Shown: positions 1 through 8,272, counted from the first letter of the stretch. The stretch: 33,206 nt of DNA from Thalassolituus sp. (GCA_006212115.1 PDUK01000032.1:1-33206); one strand, 5' to 3'. Numbers and translations: made by a program. The notes: generated by a model not told the origin, from the sequence alone.

Positions 1-256
1 GACGATTCTGGAAGGTTTTCAGGGCGTTCAGGCCTGGGTAGAGCTTGTCGGCGTGTGGCTCAAGTAAGGTCACGATGTGCGCCGGGATGTTTTCGGTCTC
101 GTATGACAGGATATCGACTGAGGCGATAAACTCGGCAAGTGTCTCTTCTGAGTGCGCACGCAAATCATAGAGTGATACGTCAATATCCTTGAGGTCCGGG
201 ATACTGGCTTCCAACATCTGGCCTAACTGGCCGTTACCTAAAATACCTACTTTCAT
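1..256 (-). CDS. purK: 5-(carboxyamino)imidazole ribonucleotide synthase PurK, N-terminal part (cut by window edge)
   Basis: PurK uses ATP and bicarbonate to make N5-CAIR from AIR in de novo purine synthesis; PurE, encoded just upstream, takes that product. Only the first 85 or so residues are inside the window. They begin MKVGILGNGQLGQML, the nucleotide-binding opening typical of the PurK ATP-grasp family, followed by a stretch with SYETENIPAH, which matches the conserved PurK region. The ATG at 256 follows the purE stop by about 20 bases, so the two genes are very likely one operon. The C-terminal ATP-grasp residues lie outside the window, so activity cannot be judged. Confidence 0.93.
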   Translation of the reverse strand, partial: MKVGILGNGQLGQMLEASIPDLKDIDVSLYDLRAHSEETLAEFIASVDILSYETENIPAHIVTLLEPHADKLYPGLNALKTFQNR

Positions 257-276
257 CAGAGTGTCCGTGCAGCGGC

Positions 277-771
277 TTATTCAGCGATTCTTGGGTCTGG
301 TTGTGACAGTACGGTGTTCTTCTGAGTTTCGCGGAACTCATCAACACGCTTCATCAGGTCGGCGTCTGCAGTTGCCAGGATCTGTGCGGCTAATAAGCCC
401 GCATTCTTAGCGCCTGCATCACCAATCGCGAGTGTGCCTACGGCCACGCCGCCTGGCATCTGAGCAATTGAGAGCAGCGAATCCAACCCATTCAGAGCGC
501 GCGACTTCACTGGTACGCCAAGTACGGGAAGGGAGGTTTGTGACGCTGCCATACCCGGCAGGTGAGCTGCACCACCGGCGCCTGCAATAATGACTTTGAG
601 GCCACGCTCATGGGCGCTTTTTGCGTAGTCAAACAGCAGGTCTGGAGTGCGGTGAGCCGAAACCACTTGTACTTCGTAGTCGACGCCAAGCAGATCAAGC
701 ATGTCTGCTGCGTGCTTCATAGTGGGCCAGTCGCTCTTGGAGCCCATGATAATTCCGACAGGTACTGTCAT
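277..771 (-). CDS. purE: N5-carboxyaminoimidazole ribonucleotide mutase PurE (class I)
   Basis: PurE converts N5-CAIR to CAIR in purine synthesis, in the cytoplasm. The 164-residue product has the class I signatures: [13 protein letters not shown] at the N-terminus (phosphate binding), SAHRTP with the catalytic His region, and [11 protein letters not shown]. The length is normal for bacterial PurE. I chose the ATG at 771 because GAGGA lies seven bases upstream and family homology starts here; an in-frame ATG at 816 would add 15 residues with no family character. It is followed closely by purK, and an extended -10 promoter lies at 829-837. Confidence 0.96.
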   Translation of the reverse strand: MTVPVGIIMGSKSDWPTMKHAADMLDLLGVDYEVQVVSAHRTPDLLFDYAKSAHERGLKVIIAGAGGAAHLPGMAASQTSLPVLGVPVKSRALNGLDSLLSIAQMPGGVAVGTLAIGDAGAKNAGLLAAQILATADADLMKRVDEFRETQKNTVLSQPDPRIAE

Positions 772-828
772 GTCTGTGTCCTCATGTTTGCGGCATAACA
801 ACGCGCAAGCGTGCAAAGAAAGCCGCGA

Positions 829-837
829 ATTCTACCA
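829..837 (-). promoter_or_regulatory. Extended -10 promoter candidate for purEK
   Basis: On the minus strand the sequence reads TGGTAGAAT, an extended -10 element (TG, one base, then a hexamer matching TATAAT at 5 of 6). It lies about 60 bases before the purE ATG. The position expected for the -35 box is a C-tract on this strand (G-rich 841-857 on plus) and has no TTGACA-like hexamer, which fits an extended -10 promoter that does not need one. Prediction by eye. Confidence 0.5.
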
Positions 838-840
838 CAA

Positions 841-857
841 GGGGGAGGGGAAGGGGG
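841..857 (+). other. G-rich tract (three runs of 4-5 G) in the purE promoter region
   Basis: The plus strand has runs of five, four and five G separated by A and AA. A two-tier G-quadruplex is possible; a three-tier one lacks a fourth run. It occupies the -35 area of the purE promoter. Whether it folds or has any function is unknown. Confidence 0.45.
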
Positions 858-864
858 AAAGCGA

Positions 865-897
865 ATTGGCCAGCGCAATGTTTCTGCGCTGACCAAT
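865..897 (-). other. Stem-loop downstream of the acyl-CoA synthetase gene
   Basis: ATTGG-C-CAGCGCA (865-877) pairs with TGCGCTG-A-CCAAT (885-897), giving 12 pairs with one C/A mismatch around a 7-base loop. It begins 10 bases after the stop of the gene at 908. There is no T-run after it on the minus strand, so it is not a standard intrinsic terminator, but it may protect the 3' end or mark the end of the transcript. Confidence 0.5.
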
Positions 898-907
898 CGG
901 GTGGGGC

Positions 908-2737
908 TTAGAGGCTGATGTCGCCTGCGTTGATCTTATCTTCAGTTTCGCTGGTCAGTTCGGTGTACTCACCGTCTTTACCAACAATCACGTAGATAGG
1001 CTCATCACCCACCTGGTCGAGGTGGTATGCCTCTTTCTTAAGTTCGACTTTGCGGTACTTGAAGGTGCCGGTGACTTCCTGCTGCTCGCGAACGCGGATA
1101 AAGACAGGGATCTCATAGGCAGGCATCTTCTCGCGGACATGGCGGGTCAGCTCGGCCCAGTCAAACTTATCCAGCTCAACCGATGGCGTAATGGTCGCCA
1201 TGCCTGCGCGGCCATCTGTATGCGGGATCTGAACACCGTATACGACAGCGTGTTCGATGCTGTCGAGCTCCATCAGAATCGACTCAACTTCTGTTGTGGC
1301 AACGTTTTCGCCTTTCCAACGGAAGGTATCGCCCAGTCGGTCCGCGAAGGATACGTGCTTGTAGCCCTGATTGTTCACCAGGTCACCTGTGTTGAACCAG
1401 CAGTCGTCTTTCTTGAAAACGTTGCGCAGCAGTTTGCTGTTGGTTGCGTCTTCGTCGGTGTAACCCTCAAACGGCTGTTTATCATTCACTTCGGTGATCA
1501 ACAGGCCGCTGTCGCCTGCTTTAACCGGAATCATAAAGCCTTTTGCATCACGTAATGGCTCGTCTTCTTCAATGTCGTACTTAACGATGTTGTATGACAG
1601 CGGACAGAAGCCAGCCGTCTTATCAAGGTTAAATGCGTTAGTGAATACGAGGTTACATTCAGATGCACCGTAGAATTCATTGATGTGGTCAATGTTGAAG
1701 CGTTTTTTAAACTGCATCCAGATATCAGGACGCAGACCGTTACCGACACATACTCGTACGTTGTGCTGACTGTCCGTTGATTTTTCGGGGGCATTCAGCA
1801 GATAACGGCACAGCTCACCGATGTAGCAGAAGCCCGTTGCGTTGTGGTGACGGATTTCGTCCCAGAAACGGGATACTGAGAACTTACGTGCAATGGCCAT
1901 ACAAGCGCCGGAACCCAGTACGGCCGCCATAGAAACTGTCAGTGCATTGTTATGGTAGAGCGGCAGGCTGACGTAGAGAATGTCTTTGCTGCTCATATTC
2001 ATTGACGCCAGTCCCATACCCGCAAGCGATTTGAACCAGCGGTAATGACTCATGACAGAGGCTTTCGGCAGACCCGTCGTACCAGACGTAAAGATGTAAT
2101 AACACGGCTGGTGCATCTTCACTTTCGAGGTGGTGTCGGGGTTATGCTGTGGCTGTCCTTCAACCTGGCTCTGCAGGTTGGTGTAATGCTCAGGGCACTC
2201 AACGTCGCCGACGTCACCCAGATAATGCAGGGACTTCAGAGCAGCGTCGTCAAGATCACCTTCAACTGTGGATACGTTGTCGAGCATTTCTTCGCCAACG
2301 ATGATCATTTTCGGCTTAACCAGAGTCAGGCTGTGCAGCAGAACTTCGCCACGCTGACTGGTGTTGATCATCGAGGCAATAGCGCCAAGCTTTACGATAG
2401 CCAGAACAGCGATCAGGGTTTCCGGGCGGTTTTCCAGGACAATCGCGACAACGTCACCACTGCCGATGCCTTTTGAGGTCAGGTAATGCGCAAGCTGATT
2501 TGCTTTGCGGTTGAACTGATCGTAGGTGTAAGTGACATCTTCGTAGCGGATGGCAATGTGATCAGGACGCTGACGGGCGTGTTTTTCGAGCAACATGCCA
2601 ATAGATTTTTGTTTTTCGGGCTTACTGGTTGCCAGCTCGTACACACCTTTTAATTTAATCGGAATGCTGGTGGCCTGACTCGCCAAGTTGGTGATGATAT
2701 TCGGCAGTGAAACCAGTTTTTCTTTATATTGGGTCAT
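908..2737 (-). CDS. Long-chain acyl-CoA synthetase (FadD6/FATP-like AMP-binding enzyme)
   Basis: The enzyme would activate fatty acids to acyl-CoA with ATP through an acyl-adenylate. The 609-residue protein has the adenylate-forming superfamily motifs: YIFTSGTTGLPKA (about 214-226), EFYGASE in the middle, and GDTFRWKGENVAT near the C-terminus, the last typical of the very-long-chain synthetase/FATP branch rather than E. coli FadD. I chose the ATG at 2737 (MTQYKEKL); the longer frame to 2815 runs back through the terminator at 2803-2826 and has no family character. The Shine-Dalgarno is weak. It lies downstream of two acyl-CoA dehydrogenases on the same strand but is separated by that terminator, so it probably has its own promoter. 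Chain-length preference cannot be read from sequence. Confidence 0.9.
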   Translation of the reverse strand: MTQYKEKLVSLPNIITNLASQATSIPIKLKGVYELATSKPEKQKSIGMLLEKHARQRPDHIAIRYEDVTYTYDQFNRKANQLAHYLTSKGIGSGDVVAIVLENRPETLIAVLAIVKLGAIASMINTSQRGEVLLHSLTLVKPKMIIVGEEMLDNVSTVEGDLDDAALKSLHYLGDVGDVECPEHYTNLQSQVEGQPQHNPDTTSKVKMHQPCYYIFTSGTTGLPKASVMSHYRWFKSLAGMGLASMNMSSKDILYVSLPLYHNNALTVSMAAVLGSGACMAIARKFSVSRFWDEIRHHNATGFCYIGELCRYLLNAPEKSTDSQHNVRVCVGNGLRPDIWMQFKKRFNIDHINEFYGASECNLVFTNAFNLDKTAGFCPLSYNIVKYDIEEDEPLRDAKGFMIPVKAGDSGLLITEVNDKQPFEGYTDEDATNSKLLRNVFKKDDCWFNTGDLVNNQGYKHVSFADRLGDTFRWKGENVATTEVESILMELDSIEHAVVYGVQIPHTDGRAGMATITPSVELDKFDWAELTRHVREKMPAYEIPVFIRVREQQEVTGTFKYRKVELKKEAYHLDQVGDEPIYVIVGKDGEYTELTSETEDKINAGDISL

Positions 2738-2802
2738 ACGGGTAAGAGTCTCGCTCGAAAGTCCGGAGTGCGACGTTACCGGAAAATTAACAATTTTTAT
2801 AC

Positions 2803-2826
2803 AAAAACAGGGCATTTAAGCCCTGT
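2803..2826 (-). terminator. Intrinsic terminator after the acyl-CoA dehydrogenase pair
   Basis: On the minus strand ACAGGGC, a 6-base loop, then GCCCTGT is followed directly by a T-run (the A-run at 2803-2807 on plus). It starts 17 bases after the stop of the dehydrogenase gene at 2843, the usual geometry. A TATAAA-like hexamer (2796-2801, read on minus) overlaps the T-run and could be the -10 of the next gene, though no good -35 is seen. Confidence 0.8.
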
Positions 2827-2842
2827 CTGAGGTTGCAAAGAG

Positions 2843-4054
2843 TTATTTTAACTCTGCCGACGATTTGCCAAGCAAACGACGGGCAACAATCAACTGCTGG
2901 ATCTGTTGAGTGCCTTCGAAAATGTCGAGGATTTTCGAGTCACGCGACCATTTTTCCAACATTTCATCTTCGCCGTAGCCAAGCATGCCTAGCATTTCGA
3001 CACAGCCAAGTGTGATCTCGTTTGCTGTGCGACCGGCTTTCGCTTTCGACATAGATGCTTCTTTTGAGTTAGGCATACCGTTGTCTGCCATCCACGCTGC
3101 TTTTAGCGTGAGCAGGCGTGCTGCTTCCCATTCCGCTTCGTAGCGATACAGCTTGGCTTCTAACTGAGATGCCAGCTTGTAAGGGGTGCGATAGTCAGTT
3201 TTTACCTTCAGCTTTTTCAACAGTTCGCGAGTACGGTCGATCGATGCTTTAGCCACACCAATGGCCATGGCGGCAACGACAGGGCGAGTGTTATCGAAGG
3301 TCTGCATAACACCTGCAAATCCTTTCTCGACGTTTACCTCAGGATCACCCAGCAGGTTGCTGGCTGGAATGCGGCAGTCGGTGAAGGTAATTGCAGCTGT
3401 GTCTGAGGCCTTGATACCAAGCTTCTTCTCCAGGCGAACGACTTCCATGCCCGGAGTGCCTTTTTCAACGATAAAAGATTTAATCGCTGCACGACCAAGA
3501 GAACGGTCGACGCTGGCCCAGACAACTACACAGTCGGCACGTTCACCGGAGGTGACGTAGATCTTTTCACCATTAATGATGTACTCGTCGCCATCACGGA
3601 CTGCAGTCGTGCGGACAGCCGCCGAATCGGAGCCAAAGCCCGGCTCTGTGATCGCCATCGCTGCCCACTTGTGACCGAAGCGCGCGAATTGCTCGTCATC
3701 GGCAACCGCAGCAATAGCGGCATTACCGAGGCCCTGACGTGGGAGCGTCAGAGAGAGGCCAACATCACCCCAGCACAGCTCTGCCAGCGACAGCACTGTC
3801 GACATGTTGGTGCCGTTCTGGACACCTTCTTTTTTCGGGCCGGTTTCCTGCTTCAGTTTTCCTGCACCCGCGCCGACACCAGGAGTGCCGTCGTTCATGC
3901 CGTCCATGATGGACGCCAGCATATCCAGTTCAACTGGATAATCGTGCTCGGAACGATCGTACTTGCGTGACACCGGACGAAAAACGCTGGTGGCTACCTG
4001 ATGTGCCTGATTGACCAGAGCACGGAACTTTTTAGGATTTTCTAAGTTAATCAT
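2843..4054 (-). CDS. Acyl-CoA dehydrogenase, catalytically complete member of an adjacent pair
   Basis: FAD-dependent alpha,beta-dehydrogenation of an acyl-CoA. The 403-residue protein shows the family signature AITEPGFGSDSAAVRT (about 135-149) and, near the C-terminus, DIFEGTQQIQQ, where E380 sits at the position of the catalytic base of medium-chain-type dehydrogenases. GGAGA lies about nine bases before the ATG at 4054. The upstream gene (4067-5368) encodes a second family member and ends 12 bases before this ATG, so the Shine-Dalgarno of this gene overlaps the end of the other and the two are almost certainly co-translated. The start of the protein is shorter than usual before the first helical domain but not clearly truncated. 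Substrate is unknown; context suggests fatty-acid oxidation. Confidence 0.92.
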   Translation of the reverse strand: MINLENPKKFRALVNQAHQVATSVFRPVSRKYDRSEHDYPVELDMLASIMDGMNDGTPGVGAGAGKLKQETGPKKEGVQNGTNMSTVLSLAELCWGDVGLSLTLPRQGLGNAAIAAVADDEQFARFGHKWAAMAITEPGFGSDSAAVRTTAVRDGDEYIINGEKIYVTSGERADCVVVWASVDRSLGRAAIKSFIVEKGTPGMEVVRLEKKLGIKASDTAAITFTDCRIPASNLLGDPEVNVEKGFAGVMQTFDNTRPVVAAMAIGVAKASIDRTRELLKKLKVKTDYRTPYKLASQLEAKLYRYEAEWEAARLLTLKAAWMADNGMPNSKEASMSKAKAGRTANEITLGCVEMLGMLGYGEDEMLEKWSRDSKILDIFEGTQQIQQLIVARRLLGKSSAELK

Positions 4055-4066
4055 CTGTGCTTCTCC

Positions 4067-5368
4067 TTACAGGTGCATGCCGCCGTTAACGCAGGCAAGA
4101 ACCCGCAGATCACGATACCAACGTTCAGCTGGGTGCTCTTTGGTGTAGCCATGGCCACCAAGAAGCTGAACAGCATTTGTCCCAATTTCCATCGCCTTCT
4201 CAGAGCACAGTAGGTGTGCAAGGTATGCTTCGCGGTGGAATGGCTTGCCGGCTTCAGCGAGTGCTGCAGCACGCCAGGTCATCAGGCGCATAGATTCCAG
4301 CTCAATACCGATATTGGCGACCATAAAAGCAACCGCCTGGCGGTGTGAAATCGGCTCACCAAATGCTTCGCGCTCGTTGACGTAAGGGATCAGGTAGTCG
4401 AGTGCTGCCTGACAGGCACCGATGGCCAATGCACACCAATGCAGTTGGCCAAGGTCGAGGAAGGCTTCGAAATTAAAGCTGTCGTCACCCAGAAGTGCGT
4501 CCTGCCCAATTAATACTTTATCCAGCGTCAGGGTACCGGTTGCGGTTGCTCTCAAGCCCATTGCCGGAGCCGCCTGCCACTGTACGCCCGGCGCATCGCC
4601 AGGGACCAGAAACAGACGATTGCGTCGTTTATAGCGAGCAGCAACCAAGTACATTGATGCCTCGCCACCGAATGGCACCAGGCTTTTCACACCAGAGATT
4701 ACGAATCCCGCTTTGGTCTTTTTCGCTTTCGCTGTCAGCTTAGCCGGATCAAACAGAGGGGAGGGTTCTTGTACTGCAATCGCTGCTTTGACTGGTGTTT
4801 CGGTCAGGTAGGTTGGAAGGTATTTTTCCTTCTGGGCGTCGGTGCCCCATTTTACGATCGCATTGGCGACGGCAACAGGCGCGAGGGTCGCGTAGGCAAG
4901 CGAGAAGTCACCCCAGGCTAACTCTTCTGCAATGATGGCATTGGTCGTCGGGCTGTAGGACTGAGCCGCGCCACCGAGTGACTCGGGTACAGAGAAGTAA
5001 TTGAGGCCGAGGTCCATGATGTCCTGCAGATAGGTCTCTGGCAGTTTCATGTCTTCATTGGCATCGTGCGCCAGTCCGCGGACAACGTCTTCGGCATAAG
5101 AACGGACAGTATCTTTGATCATCTGCTGCTCTTCCGAGAGCGTGAGATCGAATAATCCGGCAGTGCTTGGTTCGGGAAGCATCATCGGGTCGCCAGACTT
5201 TTTGTCCTTTTTGTTAGCGACCATCTGGCCTATGACTTCAAAGCCTTTCTTGGTACTGGCGTAGGCCAGTTTCTCTGCGGGACGGCGTAGCTTGTATTTC
5301 CGTGCGAATTCGCTGCCAGAAAACTTAATCGCAAGGCCTAAGCCGAAGCCTTGTATATCTTTTGCCAT
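4067..5368 (-). CDS. Acyl-CoA dehydrogenase-like protein lacking the catalytic Glu
   Basis: This 433-residue protein is clearly of the acyl-CoA dehydrogenase family: EELAWGDFSLAYA, a C-terminal flavin-domain segment AVQLLGGHGYTKEHPAERWYRD, and overall length. Two hallmarks are altered. The TEPGxGSD signature is replaced by VQEPSPLFDP (about 199-208), and where the family has YEGT or FEGT the protein ends in ACVNGGMHL, putting Asn428 at the catalytic Glu position. It also has an N-terminal extension of about 70 residues. Its partner begins 12 bases downstream and is complete. Actinobacterial steroid-degrading FadE pairs form alpha2-beta2 enzymes in which one subunit lacks the base; by analogy this is probably a non-catalytic partner subunit. 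The ATG at 5368 has GAGGAAG in good position. Confidence 0.85.
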   Translation of the reverse strand: MAKDIQGFGLGLAIKFSGSEFARKYKLRRPAEKLAYASTKKGFEVIGQMVANKKDKKSGDPMMLPEPSTAGLFDLTLSEEQQMIKDTVRSYAEDVVRGLAHDANEDMKLPETYLQDIMDLGLNYFSVPESLGGAAQSYSPTTNAIIAEELAWGDFSLAYATLAPVAVANAIVKWGTDAQKEKYLPTYLTETPVKAAIAVQEPSPLFDPAKLTAKAKKTKAGFVISGVKSLVPFGGEASMYLVAARYKRRNRLFLVPGDAPGVQWQAAPAMGLRATATGTLTLDKVLIGQDALLGDDSFNFEAFLDLGQLHWCALAIGACQAALDYLIPYVNEREAFGEPISHRQAVAFMVANIGIELESMRLMTWRAAALAEAGKPFHREAYLAHLLCSEKAMEIGTNAVQLLGGHGYTKEHPAERWYRDLRVLACVNGGMHL

Positions 5369-5512
5369 GGTACTTCCTCTTGATGACTCGTGTGAGGGAC
5401 AGGACGTTACAAATTTATGTCATGCACCATCATTCTCACACCTTTTTCGTGTGGGTTGCATTGGCAGTCCTGACCGGACATAACGGGCCGGAATGCCAAA
5501 AACAGGACATGG

Positions 5513-5541
5513 TTGGGCGATGCTTGTGTGCAGGGTATGAT
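5513..5541 (+). promoter_or_regulatory. Sigma-70-type promoter candidate for yaaA
   Basis: TTGGGC (5513-5518), 17 bases, then TATGAT (5536-5541), 31 bases before the yaaA ATG. The -10 matches consensus at 5 of 6; the -35 is weaker. The 203-bp gap between the divergent dehydrogenase gene and yaaA otherwise holds a short CACAC/GTGTG inverted repeat near 5435-5455 and nothing I can name. Confidence 0.4.
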
Positions 5542-5571
5542 AGGCGCAGTTTTTAATCGTTGAGGATAACC

Positions 5572-6360
5572 ATGCTCACTCTGCTTTCTCCCGCAAAAAC
5601 GTTGGATTTTGATACGCCACCTGTTACGGATCAGCACTCGACGCCAGATTATCTGGATGACTCAGCAGAACTTATTGATGTGTTGCGTAAGTATTCACCA
5701 GACGATATCGCGGGCTTGATGAAGTTGAGCCCTAAGCTCGCAGAGTTGAATGTTCAACGATACAGCGACTGGCAATTGCCGTTCCCTGATGGACAAGCAA
5801 AGGCCGCTGTTCTGGCGTTCAAGGGCGATGTATACACAGGACTGGATGCGGACAGCATGAGTAAGCAGGATCTCGACTATGCCCAAGGGCATTTGCGAAT
5901 CTTGTCTGGTTTGTATGGGCTGTTGCGCCCCCTGGATTTGATCTTACCTTACCGCCTGGAGATGGGAACTCGCCTTGATAACGATCGTGGCAAAGACCTG
6001 TACGCTTTCTGGGGAGATAAAATCACTGACGCGTTAAATGAACTGACGCGCGAATCTGGTATCACAACCATAGTGAATCTGGCGTCGAACGAGTACTTCA
6101 AGTCAGTAAAGAAAAAGCAGCTTGAAGCAGAGTTGATCACGCCGGTATTTAAGGATGAGAAGAACGGTAAGTATAAGATCATCAGTTTCTACGCAAAAAA
6201 GGCGCGCGGACTGATGGCGGCGTATCAGATTACAGAGCGCATCGAGGATGCGCAGGCATTGAAAGACTTTGATGTGGCAGGATATCGATTCTCCGAAGAA
6301 GAATCATCTGACACAGAATGGGTATTTAAACGAGCAGAGAAGGATATACCGAATGCGTAA
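5572..6360 (+). CDS. yaaA: Peroxide stress resistance protein YaaA (DUF328 family)
   Basis: YaaA in E. coli lowers intracellular unincorporated iron and limits DNA and protein damage during peroxide stress; it also binds DNA. The product here (262 residues) opens with [13 protein letters not shown], the family hallmark, contains [21 protein letters not shown] and NLASNEYFK, and has the normal length of about 257. I chose the ATG at 5572 because GAGGAT precedes it by six bases; an in-frame TTG at 5560 is less likely. The 3' end overlaps the start of the lipoprotein gene at 6353 by eight bases, so the two are translated from one message. Confidence 0.95.
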   Translation: MLTLLSPAKTLDFDTPPVTDQHSTPDYLDDSAELIDVLRKYSPDDIAGLMKLSPKLAELNVQRYSDWQLPFPDGQAKAAVLAFKGDVYTGLDADSMSKQDLDYAQGHLRILSGLYGLLRPLDLILPYRLEMGTRLDNDRGKDLYAFWGDKITDALNELTRESGITTIVNLASNEYFKSVKKKQLEAELITPVFKDEKNGKYKIISFYAKKARGLMAAYQITERIEDAQALKDFDVAGYRFSEEESSDTEWVFKRAEKDIPNA

Positions 6361-6961
6361 TCGCGTTCTCAAAGCAGTAACCGGTATGGGTCTGGGTGTG
6401 GGTATGGCCATTGGTCTGAGTGGCTGTGTACTCGCACCACAGACCATTGAGTTAAATGAGTCGTATGGGATTGAAGCCCCCACCGCGAGTGTTAATCGGG
6501 GCGCCCTGATCCGCGTGGTTGACCAGCGCGACGATATTGACGCGGACGAGAAACAATCTCTGGGGAGTCGTGGTGGTCGCCTCGCTGAGAATTCGCCGTT
6601 GCACGTTCAGGACGAGTTATCTGCCGTACTGACGCGTCGCCTTCAGGACAGCATGGCGCAGCTAGGATATGGCGCTTCCAGTCCGTTGGACCCGATTAAG
6701 CTTGAGTTGGCTGTAAATCGTTTTCGCTACAGCTGCAACGAAGGTTTTCTCGTTACCGCGTGCAGCGTCAGTATTCGTTTTAATATGACGGTTATTGACG
6801 GTGATACGACCTTCACTAAGCCTTACGGCCTGAGCGAATCGCGCCGGGTTGCGGCTGCACCGGTTAAGGAATACAACGAAAAGTGGGTAAATGGTGTGCT
6901 TGATCGTTTGTGGGAGTACATCTTCAGCGATCATGAGTTACGTGAGTATCTCGGCGTGTAA
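6353..6961 (+). CDS. YajG-like outer-membrane lipoprotein
   Basis: The 202-residue product starts with a basic n-region (MRNRVLK), a glycine-rich hydrophobic segment and the lipobox LSGC, giving lipidation at Cys25. The next residues are Val-Leu rather than Asp, so sorting to the outer membrane is expected. The mature part resembles the YajG/DUF lipoprotein family: an APQTIEL opening, then VVDQRDD and a late hydrophobic-strand pattern. Function of the family is unknown. The start ATG lies within the end of yaaA (8-base overlap) with AAGGAT upstream; the longer in-frame start at 6269 lies inside yaaA and would bury the signal peptide. A bidirectional terminator follows. Confidence 0.82.
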   Translation: MRNRVLKAVTGMGLGVGMAIGLSGCVLAPQTIELNESYGIEAPTASVNRGALIRVVDQRDDIDADEKQSLGSRGGRLAENSPLHVQDELSAVLTRRLQDSMAQLGYGASSPLDPIKLELAVNRFRYSCNEGFLVTACSVSIRFNMTVIDGDTTFTKPYGLSESRRVAAAPVKEYNEKWVNGVLDRLWEYIFSDHELREYLGV

Positions 6962-6978
6962 CGGATTCGCTAAAGCAC

Positions 6979-7006
6979 AAAAAAGCCCGCATCAGCGGGC
7001 TTTTTT
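6979..7006. terminator. Bidirectional intrinsic terminator between convergent genes
   Basis: AAAAAA-GCCCGC-ATCA-GCGGGC-TTTTTT: a perfect GC stem with a tetraloop, with an A-run on one side and a T-run on the other. It sits between the end of the YajG-like gene (6961) and the end of the aminotransferase gene (7027) and can serve both strands. Confidence 0.93.
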
Positions 7007-7026
7007 GTGTCGATGTGGGGAGTAAC

Positions 7027-8151
7027 TTAACTCAGCGCTTTGCTCAGTCTATCGATGGCATCACGCAGGGTGTTCATGCTGGTGGCGTAAGATACACGCA
7101 TGTACCCCGGCGTACCGAACGCGGAACCAGGGACCAGCGCAACACCGGCATCGCTCAACAGCTTCTCAGCAAATTCCACGTCATCAGTGATGCCCATCTT
7201 TTCCATCGCACCTTTCACGCACGGATAGGCGTAGAAAGCGCCGTCACCCGGAATGCAGGTGATGCCCGGAATGCCGTTCAGGGCATCGACAATGTAGTCA
7301 TGACGTTCTTTGAACGCGGTAACCATAGGCGTTACACAATCGCGACCGCCTCGAAGTGCCGCTTCAGCAGCTACTTGCGAGATAGAGGTAGGATTAGACG
7401 TGCTCTGTGATTGAATCTTTTTCATCGCCCCGATCAGCTTTGCCGGGCCCGCTGCGTAACCGATACGCCAGCCCGTCATGCTGTACGCTTTAGATACACC
7501 GTTTAATACGATAGTGCGGTCGTAGAGATCCGGGTTGGCTGTGAGGATATTCTCGAAGCCAAACTCTGCCCACCAGATGTACTCATACATATCGTCAGTT
7601 GCGATCAGTACATCAGGATATTTACGCAATACTTCACCAAGGGCGATAAACTCTTCTTTGGTGTATGCCACGCCGGATGGGTTGGATGGGCTGTTCAATA
7701 CAACCAGACGGGTTTTGTCCGTGATTACAGCGTCCAGTTGCTCTGGCGTAATTTTGAAACGCGTTGATTCATCAGTTTCGATGATAACCGGCTGACCTTC
7801 AGCGATCTTCACCATGTCTGGGTATGACACCCAGTACGGAGCGGGGATGACAACTTCGTCGCCCGGATTGATCAAAGCCAGAGACACGTTGAAAAAGCTT
7901 TGCTTACCGCCGCAAGACACCAGAATCTGGTTGGCTTCATAGTCGAGGCCATTGTCTTTTTTCAGCTTTTCTATGATGGCGGATTTGAGGCCAGGAGTAC
8001 CGTCAACGGCGGTGTACTTGGTGAAGCCCTTATCAATCGCTTCAGCCGCTGCCGCTTTAATGTGATCTGGAGTATCGAAATCAGGCTCGCCCGCACCGAG
8101 TCCAATAATGTCTTTGCCTTCCGCGCGCAATTCCGCCGCACGGTTGGTCAC
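7027..8151 (-). CDS. Aspartate/aromatic aminotransferase (class I, Thermus-AAT-like), N-terminus frameshifted
   Basis: PLP-dependent aminotransferase of subgroup I-gamma, expected to interconvert aspartate or aromatic amino acids with 2-oxoglutarate/glutamate. Visible motifs: GLGAGEPDFDTP near the start, YTAVDGTPGLK, NSPSNPSG, and VLNGVSKAYSMTGWRIGYAAGP, with K221 as the PLP Schiff-base lysine. The open frame begins at a GTG (8151) and gives 374 residues; family members are about 20 residues longer. The missing segment is present immediately upstream in another frame (8148-8216: LDLKLSDRVQLIKPSPTLAVT), cut off by an exact 8-bp tandem duplication at 8146-8161. The upstream frame stops at a TGA that overlaps this GTG (GTGA), so reinitiation could give a short protein. 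Without the duplication the full enzyme would be restored. It may be a damaged gene, a phase-type switch, or a sequence error. Confidence 0.85.
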   Translation of the reverse strand: MTNRAAELRAEGKDIIGLGAGEPDFDTPDHIKAAAAEAIDKGFTKYTAVDGTPGLKSAIIEKLKKDNGLDYEANQILVSCGGKQSFFNVSLALINPGDEVVIPAPYWVSYPDMVKIAEGQPVIIETDESTRFKITPEQLDAVITDKTRLVVLNSPSNPSGVAYTKEEFIALGEVLRKYPDVLIATDDMYEYIWWAEFGFENILTANPDLYDRTIVLNGVSKAYSMTGWRIGYAAGPAKLIGAMKKIQSQSTSNPTSISQVAAEAALRGGRDCVTPMVTAFKERHDYIVDALNGIPGITCIPGDGAFYAYPCVKGAMEKMGITDDVEFAEKLLSDAGVALVPGSAFGTPGYMRVSYATSMNTLRDAIDRLSKALS

Positions 8152-8161
8152 CGGGTCACCG
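8146..8161. repeat. Exact 8-bp tandem duplication that frameshifts the aminotransferase gene
   Basis: GGTCACCG occurs twice head to tail on plus (CGGTGACC twice on minus). Deleting one copy joins ...PSPTLAV-TNRAAELRAEGKD... in one frame, exactly the sequence expected of the family at this point. Two copies of 8 bp add 8 bases and shift the frame. Confidence 0.9.
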
Positions 8162-8216
8162 CCAGGGTTGGGGATGGCTTGATCAGTTGAACGCGATCAG
8201 ACAGTTTAAGATCCAA
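8148..8216 (-). pseudogene. Displaced N-terminal coding segment of the aminotransferase
   Basis: From the TTG at 8216 this reads 22 codons, MDLKLSDRVQLIKPSPTLAV then TR and a TGA. The first 20 residues are the usual N-terminal arm of this aminotransferase family. AGAGGAAAG lies at Shine-Dalgarno distance before the TTG; an in-frame ATG exists at 8234, but then the Shine-Dalgarno would fall inside the gene. The TGA overlaps the GTG of the downstream frame, so translation may be coupled. It is the original gene start, now separated by the 8-bp duplication. Confidence 0.8.
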
Positions 8217-8272
8217 AGTACTTTCCTCTAGCATGGCCACAAGCGGGCCTCAAAATAGGCGTTAAAACGGCG

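Noticed and set aside
1022..1555. 177-codon open frame on plus, antisense to the acyl-CoA synthetase gene
   Set aside because: It mirrors a conserved AMP-binding gene and has no family features.
5369..5571. FadR or PsrA site upstream of the acyl-CoA dehydrogenase pair
   Set aside because: A segment near 5470 (TGACCGGACAT) faintly recalls a FadR half-site, but it matches too few positions to call.
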